DNA of 64,000 nt from Tatumella morbirosei (GCF_000757425.2 NZ_JPKR02000003.1:248001-312000), one strand, 5' to 3'. Counted from the first letter of the stretch, positions 24,835-33,868 are shown. Translations and numbers: made by a program. Notes: generated by a model from the letters alone, not told the origin.

Positions 24835-25748
24835 GGCTGCGGCTCCTTAGGTGCAGAGAAAAAGTCGCGGCTAAGCAAACTCCCGGCCTTCAGGCCTGGT
24901 TTAATCAGTCCGGTTTGGGTAAAGGTATCGATTGCTGCCTGCTGACGGACAAGCAACAGACTGAGATCGTTGACAGGTGAGTTATCTTCACGTTTAACCT
25001 TACTTAATGTCACGTTTTCAGGGATCCCCAGAATCCGGCTGATGGTCCGCGCATAAGCCTCGGGATGATGTAGCCCCCAGGTCCTTGCCCGCGAGAGTCG
25101 TTGGCTAAAATCCAGTAACGTAGCGTGTTTACCGGCAATAGCCTTATCGGTAGCCACCAGGTAATTGGACACAGGGAAATTCTTTCCATCTACCAGCAGA
25201 CGGTCGCCAGACTGGTATAAACCAAATGACACATAGGGTTCCCAACTGGCAACGGCATCTACCGAACCATTATCGAGAGCCGGGGAAGCATCCGCCGGGG
25301 AAAGGAACACAAACCGGACACTGTCCGCTGGCATACCGGCTTTGGCCAGTGCTGCCAGCACCAGATTCTGACCCGCAGAGCCTTTCACCGTAGCAACCGT
25401 TTTGCCCTGAAGCTGGTGGATGTTATGCAACGGGCTGTTCTGTTTAACGATAATGCCATTGCCCAGGTACTGTGATGCCTGCACAGCCTTGACGGTTGCC
25501 CCGGCAGCGACGGCAAAAGCCAGCGGACCGTCACCGACCATACCCGCATCAAGATGACCGGAGTTCAGAGATTCCAGCAGCGGGGCTGCATTTGGAAATT
25601 CCACCCACCTGACGGTATAAGGTAAATGACTGAGTTCACCGGCAGCTTCCATCACTGCCCTGGCATTGCCTTTCTGATCACCAATGGTCAGTTGGGCTGC
25701 CTGTACCGTTACACTGCAAAGCAACAACGCACAGATTAATAATTTCAT
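24831..25748 (-). CDS. ABC transporter substrate-binding protein (SsuA/TauA/NMT1 type)
   Basis: 305 residues with a signal peptide (LLICALLLCSVTVQAAQ). The mature protein has the SsuA/NMT1-like fold: GDQKGNARAVMEAAG near 22, LNSGHLDAGMVGDGPLAFA near 58, VATVKGSAGQNLVLAAL near 116. It would deliver a sulfonate-, sulfate-ester- or amine-like ligand to a permease. No permease or ATPase gene lies in this operon; the ABC genes at 27899-29502 are the nearest, on the other strand. First gene with the monooxygenase. Confidence 0.82.
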   Translation of the reverse strand: MKLLICALLLCSVTVQAAQLTIGDQKGNARAVMEAAGELSHLPYTVRWVEFPNAAPLLESLNSGHLDAGMVGDGPLAFAVAAGATVKAVQASQYLGNGIIVKQNSPLHNIHQLQGKTVATVKGSAGQNLVLAALAKAGMPADSVRFVFLSPADASPALDNGSVDAVASWEPYVSFGLYQSGDRLLVDGKNFPVSNYLVATDKAIAGKHATLLDFSQRLSRARTWGLHHPEAYARTISRILGIPENVTLSKVKREDNSPVNDLSLLLVRQQAAIDTFTQTGLIKPGLKAGSLLSRDFFSAPKEPQP

Positions 25749-25871
25749 TGACTATTTCCCCGCTAAATTCACAGCTTAACCAGCGGCATCACGGTGGCGA
25801 AATAACGATATCTGACAAGCTTTCCCGCCAGATGACAAAACCCCTGTATCAGTATGACTGAAGTGAGAACA

Positions 25872-26576
25872 ATGACTTTTATTCAACCTTTACCTGTCGT
25901 ATTACTGCCCGGCTTTATGCTGGATGAAACCCTGTGGGATGATTACCTGAAAAACGTCGCCACGGGGCGAAGTTATCTGCGTCTGCCACTGTCGCCAGGA
26001 GAAACTCTGCAGGATATTGCTGCCGGATTTGCAGACCGTCTGCCTGAACGCTTTGTGATTGTGGGTTTTTCTTTGGGAGGGTATGTCGCCAGGACTGTGG
26101 CCGCGCAATACGGGCAACGGGTGGCTGGAATGATACTGATAGCGACATCACTGCGTGACGATACACCGCAACAGAAACAGAGGAAACAGGAGGCTGTTGC
26201 CGCGACACTGGGCGGAAGTTTTCAGGGGTTAAGTCCGTCTGCGATTAAAAATTCACTGCATCCGGATCATGCTGGTGATCCGCAACAGGTAGAGCGAATC
26301 AGAGCGATGGGCAGAACGCTGGGTGCACAGGTGTTCCGGACGCAGTCATTACTTGACCGGACCGATATTCCACAGGCCGATATTAGTTGCCCTGTGCTGG
26401 TGATCAGCGCCCGACAGGATAACCTGAGATTGCCGGAGGAAGCTACGGAGTTGGCAGAAAGGTTTCCTCAGGCTGAATCGGTGGTGGTGGAACATAGCGG
26501 GCATATAATCCCCCTGGAACAACCGGAAAAACTGGCGGATATTACCGACCACTGGCTGAAGAAACACCGTCTGTAA
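25872..26576 (+). CDS. Alpha/beta hydrolase
   Basis: 234 residues from the chosen start. Oxyanion region LLPGFMLDETLWDDYL, nucleophile elbow VGFSLGGYVAR (near 68), acid in VISARQDNLRLPEE and base in EHSGHIIPLEQPE form a complete catalytic set of the family. The start is uncertain: ATG 25872 follows a weak GAG site, and an in-frame ATG lies at 25854. Divergent from the binding-protein/monooxygenase pair. Substrate unknown. Confidence 0.75.
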   Translation: MTFIQPLPVVLLPGFMLDETLWDDYLKNVATGRSYLRLPLSPGETLQDIAAGFADRLPERFVIVGFSLGGYVARTVAAQYGQRVAGMILIATSLRDDTPQQKQRKQEAVAATLGGSFQGLSPSAIKNSLHPDHAGDPQQVERIRAMGRTLGAQVFRTQSLLDRTDIPQADISCPVLVISARQDNLRLPEEATELAERFPQAESVVVEHSGHIIPLEQPEKLADITDHWLKKHRL

Positions 26577-26681
26577 ATAACCCGGGTTCTGACAACAGCC
26601 GCGTAATGTTGTTTCTCTACTGCTGGCAACTCTGCCATTCTCCTTCCTGAACGATTAACCCGGCTCCGATGCCCGATCCTG

Positions 26682-26707
26682 ATAGTGCAATGCACTATAC
26701 AGGAGCA
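26682..26707 (+). promoter_or_regulatory. Putative NtrC-type enhancer site with overlapping palindrome
   Basis: TGCACTATACAGGAGCA (26691-26707) matches the NtrC pattern TGCAC-N7-GTGCA except for one base in the right arm. It overlaps a perfect 8-bp-arm palindrome ATAGTGCA-A-TGCACTAT (26682-26698). The centre lies about 97 bp upstream of the start point predicted from the sigma-54 promoter at 26769-26785, a normal enhancer distance. Confidence 0.5.
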
Positions 26708-26768
26708 TTTGTTGCGCTCAGATTCTGCCTGATACTGGCCGGTCACCTACGCAGGCAGGCTGTAAGAT

Positions 26769-26785
26769 TTGGCATCCTGCTTGCA
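26769..26785 (+). promoter_or_regulatory. Putative sigma-54 promoter
   Basis: TTGGCATCCTGCTTGCA fits TTGGCACG-N4-TTGCW with both invariant dinucleotides (GG 26771-26772, GC 26783-26784) at the required 10-base separation. The start point would be near 26796, 56 bp upstream of the binding-protein gene. This predicts control by an enhancer-binding activator and, with the NtrC-like site, by nitrogen supply. Confidence 0.6.
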
Positions 26786-26790
26786 TGGGA

Positions 26791-26802
26791 TTGTCTATAC
26801 AT
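26791..26802. promoter_or_regulatory. Putative HutC/GntR-type operator at the operon start
   Basis: TTGTCTATACAT covers the predicted transcription start of the ABC operon. It matches, at 10 of 12 positions, the site TTGTCTACACAA (minus-strand reading of 35198-35209) upstream of the HutC-type regulator, and resembles the TTGTCTAGACAA style of HutC-subfamily operators. Confidence 0.5.
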
Positions 26803-26851
26803 GGCCGGATAACTTCCGGCCTTCTGCTGACTCTGACGGAAGGGTACCTTA

Positions 26852-27838
26852 ATGTTTTCAGTGCGTAATTTAACAAAGACAGTGGCTTTTCTGTGTTGGG
26901 CTGGGGCAATGGGGATGTCGGCCACAGTAGCGCAGGCAGAGGATACCACTGAAGTTAAAATGGGTATCGAACCCTGGCTCGGTTACGGGCAATGGTATGT
27001 GGCTGCCGGTCAGAACATATTTGAGAAACAAGGCCTGAAAAAGGTCAACATCATTAATTTTACTGAAGATAAAGATATTAACGCCGCCCTGGCCAGCGGG
27101 CAGATTGATGTGGCAAACATTGCCACCCATACTGCAATGGGGATGATTTCCGCCGGGCTACCGGTCAAAATCGTGATGATGCTCGATCAGAGTAATACCG
27201 CAGATGCCATGCTGGCAGGTAAAGGCGTGGCAGGAATCAAAGACCTGAAAGGGAAGCAGGTGGCCTATGAAGAAGGTAGTACCAGCGATATTCTGTTACG
27301 CAGCGCACTGGCTGCTGCCGGCCTGAAATATTCAGATATTAAACCGGTGCCGATGCCAGCCGCTTCCGCCGGGGATTCTATTATTGCCGGACGCGTCCCG
27401 GTCGCTGTCACCTATGAACCTTATCTGACGGTTGCCCGCAAAGGTAATCCTGATCTGAAAGTGATCTATAGTGGAGCATCGGATCCAGGTCTAATCAGTG
27501 ACGTGCTGGTGGTGCGTGATGACTATATTAAGGCTCATCCGCAGGAGATTAAGGCGCTGATAAAGTCTTGGGGCGAGGCGCTGGATTACTATAATGCGCA
27601 TACCAGTGAAGGACGGGCGGTGATTTCTAAAGCCGTAGGCGCCTCTCCGGATGATCTGAAAACGGCGTTTGACGGAATTCATTACTATTCACTGGCGGAT
27701 AATAAAAAAATACTGTCACATGATTTCACTACCACAACCTTCCCGCACATCCTGAAAGCGGCAACCGAAGCCGGTATTGTCAGTGCTCCGGTCACTCCGG
27801 CGCAAAGTATTGATGCCAGTTTTGTCGATGCACCCTAG
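26852..27838 (+). CDS. ABC transporter substrate-binding protein (NMT1/TauA type)
   Basis: 328 residues with a signal peptide (about 1-30, ending AQA). The mature protein has EPWLGYGQWYVAAGQNIFEK near 40, ALASGQIDVANIATHTAMG near 80 and VAYEEGSTSDILLRSALAAAG near 138, the pattern of periplasmic proteins for taurine, sulfonates, pyrimidine precursors and other small organics. First gene of the 26852-33868 operon, preceded by a sigma-54-type promoter. A strong hairpin separates it from the permease gene, which would keep the binding protein in excess. Confidence 0.88.
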   Translation: MFSVRNLTKTVAFLCWAGAMGMSATVAQAEDTTEVKMGIEPWLGYGQWYVAAGQNIFEKQGLKKVNIINFTEDKDINAALASGQIDVANIATHTAMGMISAGLPVKIVMMLDQSNTADAMLAGKGVAGIKDLKGKQVAYEEGSTSDILLRSALAAAGLKYSDIKPVPMPAASAGDSIIAGRVPVAVTYEPYLTVARKGNPDLKVIYSGASDPGLISDVLVVRDDYIKAHPQEIKALIKSWGEALDYYNAHTSEGRAVISKAVGASPDDLKTAFDGIHYYSLADNKKILSHDFTTTTFPHILKAATEAGIVSAPVTPAQSIDASFVDAP

Positions 27839-27852
27839 TCATTTTTTTCTGT

Positions 27853-27877
27853 AACTCTGTCGGCAGCCGACAGAGTT
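27853..27877 (+). terminator. Attenuating hairpin between binding-protein and permease genes
   Basis: AACTCTGTCGGC / GCCGACAGAGTT are perfectly complementary 12-base arms separated by one base, followed by TTG. Located 15 bp after the binding-protein stop. Such hairpins commonly stabilise or partly terminate the upstream message. Confidence 0.65.
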
Positions 27878-27898
27878 TTGCCTTTGTGTGGAGTCTTT

Positions 27899-28741
27899 AT
27901 GAGCACCCCTAAACCGCAGCTATCGCGGCGCCCGCCAGTGCGTAAAAAACGCGGTAATTTGCTGACTATCGGAAAAACCCCCTCCCGGGCTCAATTTTTG
28001 TCAATTTCGGTGGCAGTGTTCGTTTTCCTGTTGCTGGCCTGGTGGCTGGCGACTTCCGGGGGTTATGTTAAGCCAATTTTCCTGCCGGGTATCGACCGGG
28101 TCTGGGACAGGATGGTTGCCCTGGCTCTGAATGGGACCTTATTGAGTGATATTGGCAGCAGTCTGTACCGGATTGTTATCGCCTTTGCTATTTCTTCGGT
28201 AATGGCGATTATCATCGGGGTACTGGCGGGTTGTTATGGATTATTTAAGGCGATTTTTGAGCCACTGGTCGATTTTATTCGTTATATGCCGGTGGTGGCC
28301 TTTGTCCCGTTAACTATTCTCTGGACCGGGACCGACGACAGCCAGAAATTTCTGGTGATTTGGATTGGTACCTTTTTCCAGCAGGTACTGATGATGATGG
28401 ATGCGGTGAAACGCGTTCCGGGAGATTTTGTCGGTTTGGGCAGAACACTGGGTATGCCAGACCATAAGATCCTGTTGCGGATAGTGATTCCTTCTGCACT
28501 CCCGGCTATCTGGGATGCGTTACGTATCAGTCTTGGCTGGGCATGGACATGGCTGGTGCTTGCTGAGCTGGTGGCTTCCACTTCAGGACTGGGTTACCGG
28601 ATTGTGGTCTCTCAGCGTTATTTCCAGACCGATACCATTATCGGCTACATCCTGTTGCTTGGCATTCTGGGACTGATTACCGATCAGTTGATGCGTGGTG
28701 CCGAGCGAATTCTGTTTCGCTACAACCGGAGGCGTTCTTAA
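27899..28741 (+). CDS. ABC transporter permease (SsuC/TauC type)
   Basis: 280 residues from ATG 27899, which has GTGTGGAG 5 bases upstream; a TTG 21 bases earlier is less likely. After a basic cytoplasmic N-terminus there are about six membrane helices and the ATPase-docking EAA-type loop (GRTLGMPDHKILLRIVIPSALPAI, near 180, shown by its edges). It forms the channel of the importer with the ATPase that follows at a one-base overlap (TAATG). Confidence 0.9.
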   Translation: MSTPKPQLSRRPPVRKKRGNLLTIGKTPSRAQFLSISVAVFVFLLLAWWLATSGGYVKPIFLPGIDRVWDRMVALALNGTLLSDIGSSLYRIVIAFAISSVMAIIIGVLAGCYGLFKAIFEPLVDFIRYMPVVAFVPLTILWTGTDDSQKFLVIWIGTFFQQVLMMMDAVKRVPGDFVGLGRTLGMPDHKILLRIVIPSALPAIWDALRISLGWAWTWLVLAELVASTSGLGYRIVVSQRYFQTDTIIGYILLLGILGLITDQLMRGAERILFRYNRRRS

Positions 28742-29502
28742 TGGCCACCCTCGAACTTCATCAGCTTGAAAAGAGCTTTCCTGTGGGTAAAACCCGTCGT
28801 CGGGTACTGAAAGAAATCAATCTGACGCTGAATGACAATGAGTTTGTCTCTGTGGTAGGCGCCTCCGGCTGCGGTAAAAGTACCTTGTTATCAATTGCTG
28901 CAGGACTGGAAGAGTTTGACAGCGGCGACGTGCGGGTTGACGGTCAATCGATTACCGGACCGGGGCTCGATCGCGGGGTGGTTTTTCAGTCGTATACGCT
29001 GCTTCCCTGGCTGACCGCTCGCGGCAATATCGAATTTGCCCTGAAAGCCGCGGGTACCCCGGCCCGTGACTGTCGTGAGATTGCTCAGCAGCATCTGGAA
29101 CTGGTGAAACTCGGCGCTGCCGCCGACCGTTGGCCGGGTGAACTTTCCGGTGGGATGAAACAGCGCGTTGCCATCGCCAGAGCGCTGTCTTACCGGCCGA
29201 AAATCTTGCTGATGGATGAACCCTTCGGTGCACTGGATGCGATGACCCGTCATCAGATGCAACAGTTGCTGATCGAAATCTGGGAGAAGCACCGCCTGAC
29301 AGTGATGTTTGTCACTCATGATATTGAAGAGGCGGTCTGGCTGTCTGACCGGATAGTGGTTATGGGCCAGGGCCATATTGATACCACTTTTGAAGTAGGG
29401 CTACAGCGGCCTCGTCATGAGGGGATTAACCGCACCGCTGAATTTACCGATCTGCAGCACGAAGTCCTGCAACGTATCCATCAGCACTCTACCGTTTATT
29501 GA
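28741..29502 (+). CDS. ABC transporter ATP-binding protein (SsuB/TauB type)
   Basis: 253 residues with Walker A GASGCGKSTLL near 39, Q-loop FQSYTLLPW near 81, signature LSGGMKQRVAIARAL near 138, Walker B ILLMDEPFGALD near 158 and switch His THDIEEAV near 196. It powers import of the operon's substrate. Start overlaps the permease stop by one base. Complete and typical of the nitrate/sulfonate/taurine importer group. Confidence 0.93.
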   Translation: MATLELHQLEKSFPVGKTRRRVLKEINLTLNDNEFVSVVGASGCGKSTLLSIAAGLEEFDSGDVRVDGQSITGPGLDRGVVFQSYTLLPWLTARGNIEFALKAAGTPARDCREIAQQHLELVKLGAAADRWPGELSGGMKQRVAIARALSYRPKILLMDEPFGALDAMTRHQMQQLLIEIWEKHRLTVMFVTHDIEEAVWLSDRIVVMGQGHIDTTFEVGLQRPRHEGINRTAEFTDLQHEVLQRIHQHSTVY

Positions 29503-29518
29503 TAATTAAGGATGGGTT

Positions 29519-30847
29519 ATGACTGTTTCTTTTCACGATCTCTCACTGGCCGATGAATTACCGGCGCACCTGTTTCGCCGTACTGAATCTGATTTGTCGT
29601 TTTTTACCGAAAAGGTTAAGCCGATTATCGAAGCGGTTCGAACCGAAGGAGATGAAGCCTTAATCCGCTTTGGCCGTGAATTTGATGGTGTGGTGCCGGA
29701 ACATTTTTCTCTGAAAGCCACCGAAGAAGAGTTTGAACAAGCATTCGCCCGTATGGACCCTGAGGTTGTCGAAACTCTGCGGCTGTCGGTGGCTAATGTT
29801 CGCGCTTTTCATGAAGCGCAAAAACCCGAAGAGATGTGGTTTAAAGAGATGTTACCCGGCGCATTTGCCGGTGACCGCCATGTACCGATCGATTCCGTCG
29901 CCTGTTATGTTCCGCGGGGTAAGGGGTCGTTTCCCAGTGTGCTTATCATGACGGCCGTTCCGGCGGTAGTCGCCGGGGTTCCACTGCCGGTAGTGATTAC
30001 CCCTCCGGGGCCGGATGGGCGGGTTGATGATGCTACGCTGGTGGCCGCACGGCTGGTGGGGATTAAAGATATCTATAAGTGCGGCGGTGCCCAGGGAGTT
30101 GCAGCAGTGGCTTACGGTACAGATACCGTGCCTAAATGTCTGAAAATTGTTGGCCCCGGCAGCCCGTGGGTAGTGGCAGCAAAACGCCAGTTGTCAGGGC
30201 TTATCGATCCCGGCGTTCCTGCCGGCCCGAGTGAAAGTATTATCCTGGCCGATGATTCGGTAAATGGAGCGCTGGCAGCACTGGATCTGTTGATTGAATC
30301 GGAACACGGACCGGACTCTTCCGCTTATCTGGTAACGTCCAGCCCGAGGGTTGCCCGTGAAGCGATCGAAGCACTGCCGGGTTACTGGCAGACTATTGGC
30401 GAGAAGCGCGCCGGTTTTTCGCAGGCGGTACTGGGCGGTACTCACGGTGGGGTGGTGTTGACTAAAGATTTCGCCACCGCAATAGAATTCGTCAATGGCT
30501 ACGCGCCGGAACATCTCGAGATTCTGGCCAGTGAACCGATGGAAGTGATGATGCGTATTCGCAATGCCGGTGAGATTTTACTTGGCCCGCATACGCCAAT
30601 CACCCTGGGTAATTTTATGTTAGGCCCGAATGCGGTACTGCCGACTAATGGCGCGGCGAAAACGGCAGGGCCGTTGTCGGTGTTTGATTATATGAAACGG
30701 ATATCGGTAGCCTGGGTGACCCCGACGGGTTATCAGACTCTGGCCCCGAATGCCAAACGTTTTGCTGAATATGAGGGATTCCCGGGTCATGCACTGGCGG
30801 TATCTGATATCCGTCAGGGTTTACTGAAGGGCAGTCATGATGAGTGA
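29519..30847 (+). CDS. Histidinol dehydrogenase-family oxidoreductase, catabolic
   Basis: 442 residues with the HisD fold: CYVPRGKGSFPSVLIMTAVPA near 128, KCGGAQGVAAVAYGTDTVP near 180, DPGVPAGPSES near 233 and ESEHGPDSSAYLV near 259. Relative to biosynthetic HisD, the zinc ligand region differs: Gln of QAEHGPDS is Glu (ESEH), and the Asp in the GDY region is Asn (LGNFMLGPNAVLPT). His in GFPGHALAV is kept. HisD-like enzymes in catabolic clusters (for example sulfopropanediol dehydrogenase HpsN) oxidise alcohols to acids in two NAD-dependent steps. Here it probably oxidises an imported hydroxylated compound. It is not in a histidine operon. Confidence 0.87.
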   Translation: MTVSFHDLSLADELPAHLFRRTESDLSFFTEKVKPIIEAVRTEGDEALIRFGREFDGVVPEHFSLKATEEEFEQAFARMDPEVVETLRLSVANVRAFHEAQKPEEMWFKEMLPGAFAGDRHVPIDSVACYVPRGKGSFPSVLIMTAVPAVVAGVPLPVVITPPGPDGRVDDATLVAARLVGIKDIYKCGGAQGVAAVAYGTDTVPKCLKIVGPGSPWVVAAKRQLSGLIDPGVPAGPSESIILADDSVNGALAALDLLIESEHGPDSSAYLVTSSPRVAREAIEALPGYWQTIGEKRAGFSQAVLGGTHGGVVLTKDFATAIEFVNGYAPEHLEILASEPMEVMMRIRNAGEILLGPHTPITLGNFMLGPNAVLPTNGAAKTAGPLSVFDYMKRISVAWVTPTGYQTLAPNAKRFAEYEGFPGHALAVSDIRQGLLKGSHDE

Positions 30848-32123
30848 GCTGCAACGACCGCCGCTGGCTGCCGAAGCCCGGCGATTAACCCGACAGGGGG
30901 AGTGGCAGGCGGCAGCAGAAAAGCTAAAACAACTGATCAGCGAAGTGACCGGCCGTAAGGCGCTATCGCTGACGATAAACCGTGATCAGTACAGTCTTAA
31001 TTCGCTGAATGGCCGGGTCACCCTGGATGATGAAAAGACCTTCTTTTTTAAATATCACCACGAAGAAGGTGAGGAGAGCACGGTTGAGGAATATTACCGT
31101 GCAGAATTATTAAGGGAGCATGGGTTTGCGGTCGATGTACCACTGTTTACCTGCGGCGAGCCAGGCCGTCAAATTCTGTTGTATAGCCTGCGCAACGACC
31201 GGCGACTGGCCGATGTCTGCCGCGACATTGAAACCCGGCATGACTGGCAGGCGATAGCACCGATAGTGATCGCACAGCGTGAAGCGGATGAACATCTGTT
31301 GAGGCAAACTCTGCCGACATTGCGCCAGGCCACAGCAGAAGAAATCGCCGGTGAAGCCATTCATCAGTTATTTTATCACCGGCTGATCTCTGACGGAGTC
31401 ACGCCGGGGCTGGGGGGCAGGGTCGCCACATTCTATATCGACAAAACTTTTCTGCTCGGAGACCAGCAGATTGAGTGGCAGCACCTGAAAGATATGCAGT
31501 GGTGTATTAACGGCGTGTTATATCCCCATACCCTGGAATCCCTGTTTCTTGAATCCGGCCGGCGACTGAATCCTGATTACCTTAACGGGCAGGGAGTAGT
31601 GGTCGCTCATGGTGATGCTCATAACGCCAATATCTGGTATGAGGAGGGGGAACCACCCCGTCTGGTCAGTTTTGATCCGGCCTTTGCCGGGAGTGCGATT
31701 CCGTCACTACTGGCTGAGATTAAAGCGACGTTTCATAATATTTTTGCCCACCCATGCTGGCTGTATGAGCCACAGGATGCGGCAAAACGTTACAGTGTCA
31801 CGGTATCAGTGCAAAACAATCAGATTAACGTGACTCACAACTGGCAACTCACCCCGTTGCGCGAAGCGTTTCTGGTCAGCAAAGGCGATTTGTACTGGAA
31901 ACCGCTATTGGCGGCGCTTAAAGCAAAGGGTTGGCTGCCGGAGGACTGGCAACGGATTATCCGGCTGGCTTTATTCTGTTGCCCGACGCTGGTAATGGAT
32001 TTACGTGCCGGAGCGGCGGCCCAACACAATCCGGTCAGCTCTGCGATCGGTTTGTCAGTGGCTGTCATGTTAGGCAGTGAAGGCGATGATGATTTCAGTG
32101 AATGGCTTAACAACCTGATTTGA
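30840..32123 (+). CDS. APH/choline kinase-fold small-molecule kinase
   Basis: 427 residues from ATG 30840 (a second ATG sits 3 bases earlier). The catalytic loop VVAHGDAHNANIWYEEG (near 255) carries Asp and Asn of the APH fold, followed by a metal-binding VSFDPAFAG (near 278) replacing the usual DxD. The N-lobe has FFFKYHHEE, with a Lys that could contact ATP. The family phosphorylates hydroxyls of aminoglycosides, choline, homoserine and sugars. Placed between two dehydrogenases, it is more likely a pathway kinase than a resistance gene. Overlaps the HisD-like gene by 8 bp. Confidence 0.78.
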   Translation: MSELQRPPLAAEARRLTRQGEWQAAAEKLKQLISEVTGRKALSLTINRDQYSLNSLNGRVTLDDEKTFFFKYHHEEGEESTVEEYYRAELLREHGFAVDVPLFTCGEPGRQILLYSLRNDRRLADVCRDIETRHDWQAIAPIVIAQREADEHLLRQTLPTLRQATAEEIAGEAIHQLFYHRLISDGVTPGLGGRVATFYIDKTFLLGDQQIEWQHLKDMQWCINGVLYPHTLESLFLESGRRLNPDYLNGQGVVVAHGDAHNANIWYEEGEPPRLVSFDPAFAGSAIPSLLAEIKATFHNIFAHPCWLYEPQDAAKRYSVTVSVQNNQINVTHNWQLTPLREAFLVSKGDLYWKPLLAALKAKGWLPEDWQRIIRLALFCCPTLVMDLRAGAAAQHNPVSSAIGLSVAVMLGSEGDDDFSEWLNNLI

Positions 32124-32147
32124 AATTCTTTACCCGGGGAGTAGCAA

Positions 32148-33110
32148 ATGAAAGCCGTGGTTCTTTATTCACCAGGAGATCTGAGGGTTGAACGGAAAAC
32201 TGTGTGCACTCCGCCCGCTGGCTGGGTGCAGGTAAAGGTATTACGTGCCGGAATTTGCGGCTCTGATCTGCATAATTTCAGGACAGGAAAGTGGATGGCG
32301 GGTCAGCCTGTCACCCCCGGCCACGAATTATTCGGAGTGGTTACCGCTCGGCAGAGTACTCACGTATTCCCCCCGGGGTGTCGGGTCGTTGCCGACTCAC
32401 GAGTGTGGTGTGACAAGTGCGATGCCTGCCAGCGCCAGGATTACCAGCTCTGCGAAAAGCTTGGCTTTGTCGGGGAAGTCTTCGACGGCGGATTTGCCGA
32501 ACAGGTCTGGTTACCTGAACGAAACCTTGTACGGGTTCCTGATGAGGTTCCGGACGATATTGCTGTGCTCAGTGAGCCACTGGGCGTGGCATTGCGGGTT
32601 GTCAGACAGCTGAATCCACCCGAGGGTGCAAGTGTAAAAGTTGCCGGTGGTGGCACTATTGGTGGTCTGGTCGCCTTATTGTTACATCGGCTGAAAGGCT
32701 GCCAGATACAGCTTGCAGAGCCTAATGATGAGCGTTATCAGCGGCTGGCAGCGGTGATTCCGTTGCAACCCGCAGCTCGCTTCAGTTATGCCGTGGAAGC
32801 TACCGGTATTTCTTCGGTGCTGCGGCAGCTGAGTGAGCAAATATCAGCAGGAGGAAAGATAGCCCTGGTGGGTATTTTCCATGATTCCGCCGGGCTGGAT
32901 ATTAACTACTGGGTCGAGAAGGAAATCAGCCTGGTGGGCTGTAGCGTATTTCGCAATGAGCAGCGGGAGGCACTGGGTGTGATGGCGGGGCTGACCAGGG
33001 AGTTACGACAGCTGACCGCGCCGGCGATTCCACTGGATGACGTACCGGCAGCTTATCAGCGCTTGCTGGCTGGACAGTCCGGCTATCTTAAAACGGTGAT
33101 TCAACCATGA
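32148..33110 (+). CDS. Zinc-dependent alcohol dehydrogenase (MDR family)
   Basis: 320 residues, short for the family. GICGSDLHNF (near 36) gives the catalytic Cys, TPGHELFGV (near 57) the His-Glu pair, and the structural zinc lobe CDKCDACQRQDYQLC (near 89) is complete. The cofactor region KVAGGGTIGGLVALLL (near 164) is present, but the fold after it is abbreviated. It oxidises a secondary alcohol with NAD(P). ATG with GGGGAG upstream; stop overlaps the SDR start by 4 bases. Confidence 0.85.
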   Translation: MKAVVLYSPGDLRVERKTVCTPPAGWVQVKVLRAGICGSDLHNFRTGKWMAGQPVTPGHELFGVVTARQSTHVFPPGCRVVADSRVWCDKCDACQRQDYQLCEKLGFVGEVFDGGFAEQVWLPERNLVRVPDEVPDDIAVLSEPLGVALRVVRQLNPPEGASVKVAGGGTIGGLVALLLHRLKGCQIQLAEPNDERYQRLAAVIPLQPAARFSYAVEATGISSVLRQLSEQISAGGKIALVGIFHDSAGLDINYWVEKEISLVGCSVFRNEQREALGVMAGLTRELRQLTAPAIPLDDVPAAYQRLLAGQSGYLKTVIQP

Positions 33111-33868
33111 ACAGAATTAACGCTTTCTCACTGAATGGCCAACGTGCATTGATTACCGGTGCAACGCGGGGGATTGGCCTGGCTATTGCCACGGGCCTGG
33201 CAGAGGCTGGCGCTGCGGTAGTGATTAGTGGTCGGAGGCAGAAGAGTGTCGATCAGGTTGTAAACCAGCTACGCAGTCAGGGATTTCACGCCGATGGCAT
33301 CGTGCTGGATGTGACGGATACTCCGGCTATCGAAAGCGCGATTGCTGCTGCCGGGGTGATTGATATTTTGATAAATAATGCCGGTACAGAACAGATTTGT
33401 GCCTCTGAAAATGTCACCGAACAACTGTGGGACACAATTGTCGGGACCAACCTGAAAGGCGCCTTTTTTTGTGCTCAGGCTGCTGCAAAATCGATGCTGG
33501 CAGCGGGACGCGGGGGCAGCATCATCAATATCTGTTCACTGACCAGCCTGGTGGGTGTCGCCGGTGCAGCAGCCTACGGCAGCTCCAAATCCGGGCTGGC
33601 AGGTTTGACCCGTGCACTGAGCACCGAATGGGCCGGACGAGGCATTCGTGTTAATGGCATTGGACCCGGTTATTTCGAAACTGAACTGACCGAGGTGTTC
33701 TACCGTGACAGCCAATGGCGCGAAACCATGCAACAGAAAATTCCGTTGCAGCGATTTGGTGAAACTGAAGATTTGCAGGGGGCCGCCGTGTTTTTAAGTT
33801 CAGCGGCGGCACGCTATATCACTGGCCAGATACTTTATGTCGATGGTGGTTATCTGGCGGCACTCTGA
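33107..33868 (+). CDS. Short-chain dehydrogenase/reductase (SDR)
   Basis: 253 residues, classical SDR. Cofactor motif TGATRGIGLAIA near 16, NNAG near 89, catalytic Ser in ICSLTSL and Tyr-Lys in YGSSKSG near 156, and the tail GQILYVDGGYLA. Acts on a hydroxyl or keto group together with the MDR enzyme encoded just upstream (ATGA overlap). Last gene of the operon; its 3' end overlaps the convergent FMN dehydrogenase gene by 19 bp. Confidence 0.9.
   Translation: MNRINAFSLNGQRALITGATRGIGLAIATGLAEAGAAVVISGRRQKSVDQVVNQLRSQGFHADGIVLDVTDTPAIESAIAAAGVIDILINNAGTEQICASENVTEQLWDTIVGTNLKGAFFCAQAAAKSMLAAGRGGSIINICSLTSLVGVAGAAAYGSSKSGLAGLTRALSTEWAGRGIRVNGIGPGYFETELTEVFYRDSQWRETMQQKIPLQRFGETEDLQGAAVFLSSAAARYITGQILYVDGGYLAAL

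Noticed and set aside
29519-30847. Biosynthetic histidinol dehydrogenase (hisD)
   Set aside because: No other his genes nearby, altered zinc-ligand positions and a catabolic ABC operon context.
30840-32123. Aminoglycoside resistance gene
   Set aside because: Only the general APH fold is present; position between dehydrogenases favours a metabolic kinase.
26852-33868. Straight assignment as a sulfopropanediol (HpsNOP) operon
   Set aside because: HisD, MDR and SDR types fit, but a kinase is added, C-S lyase genes are missing and the promoter signals point to nitrogen control.
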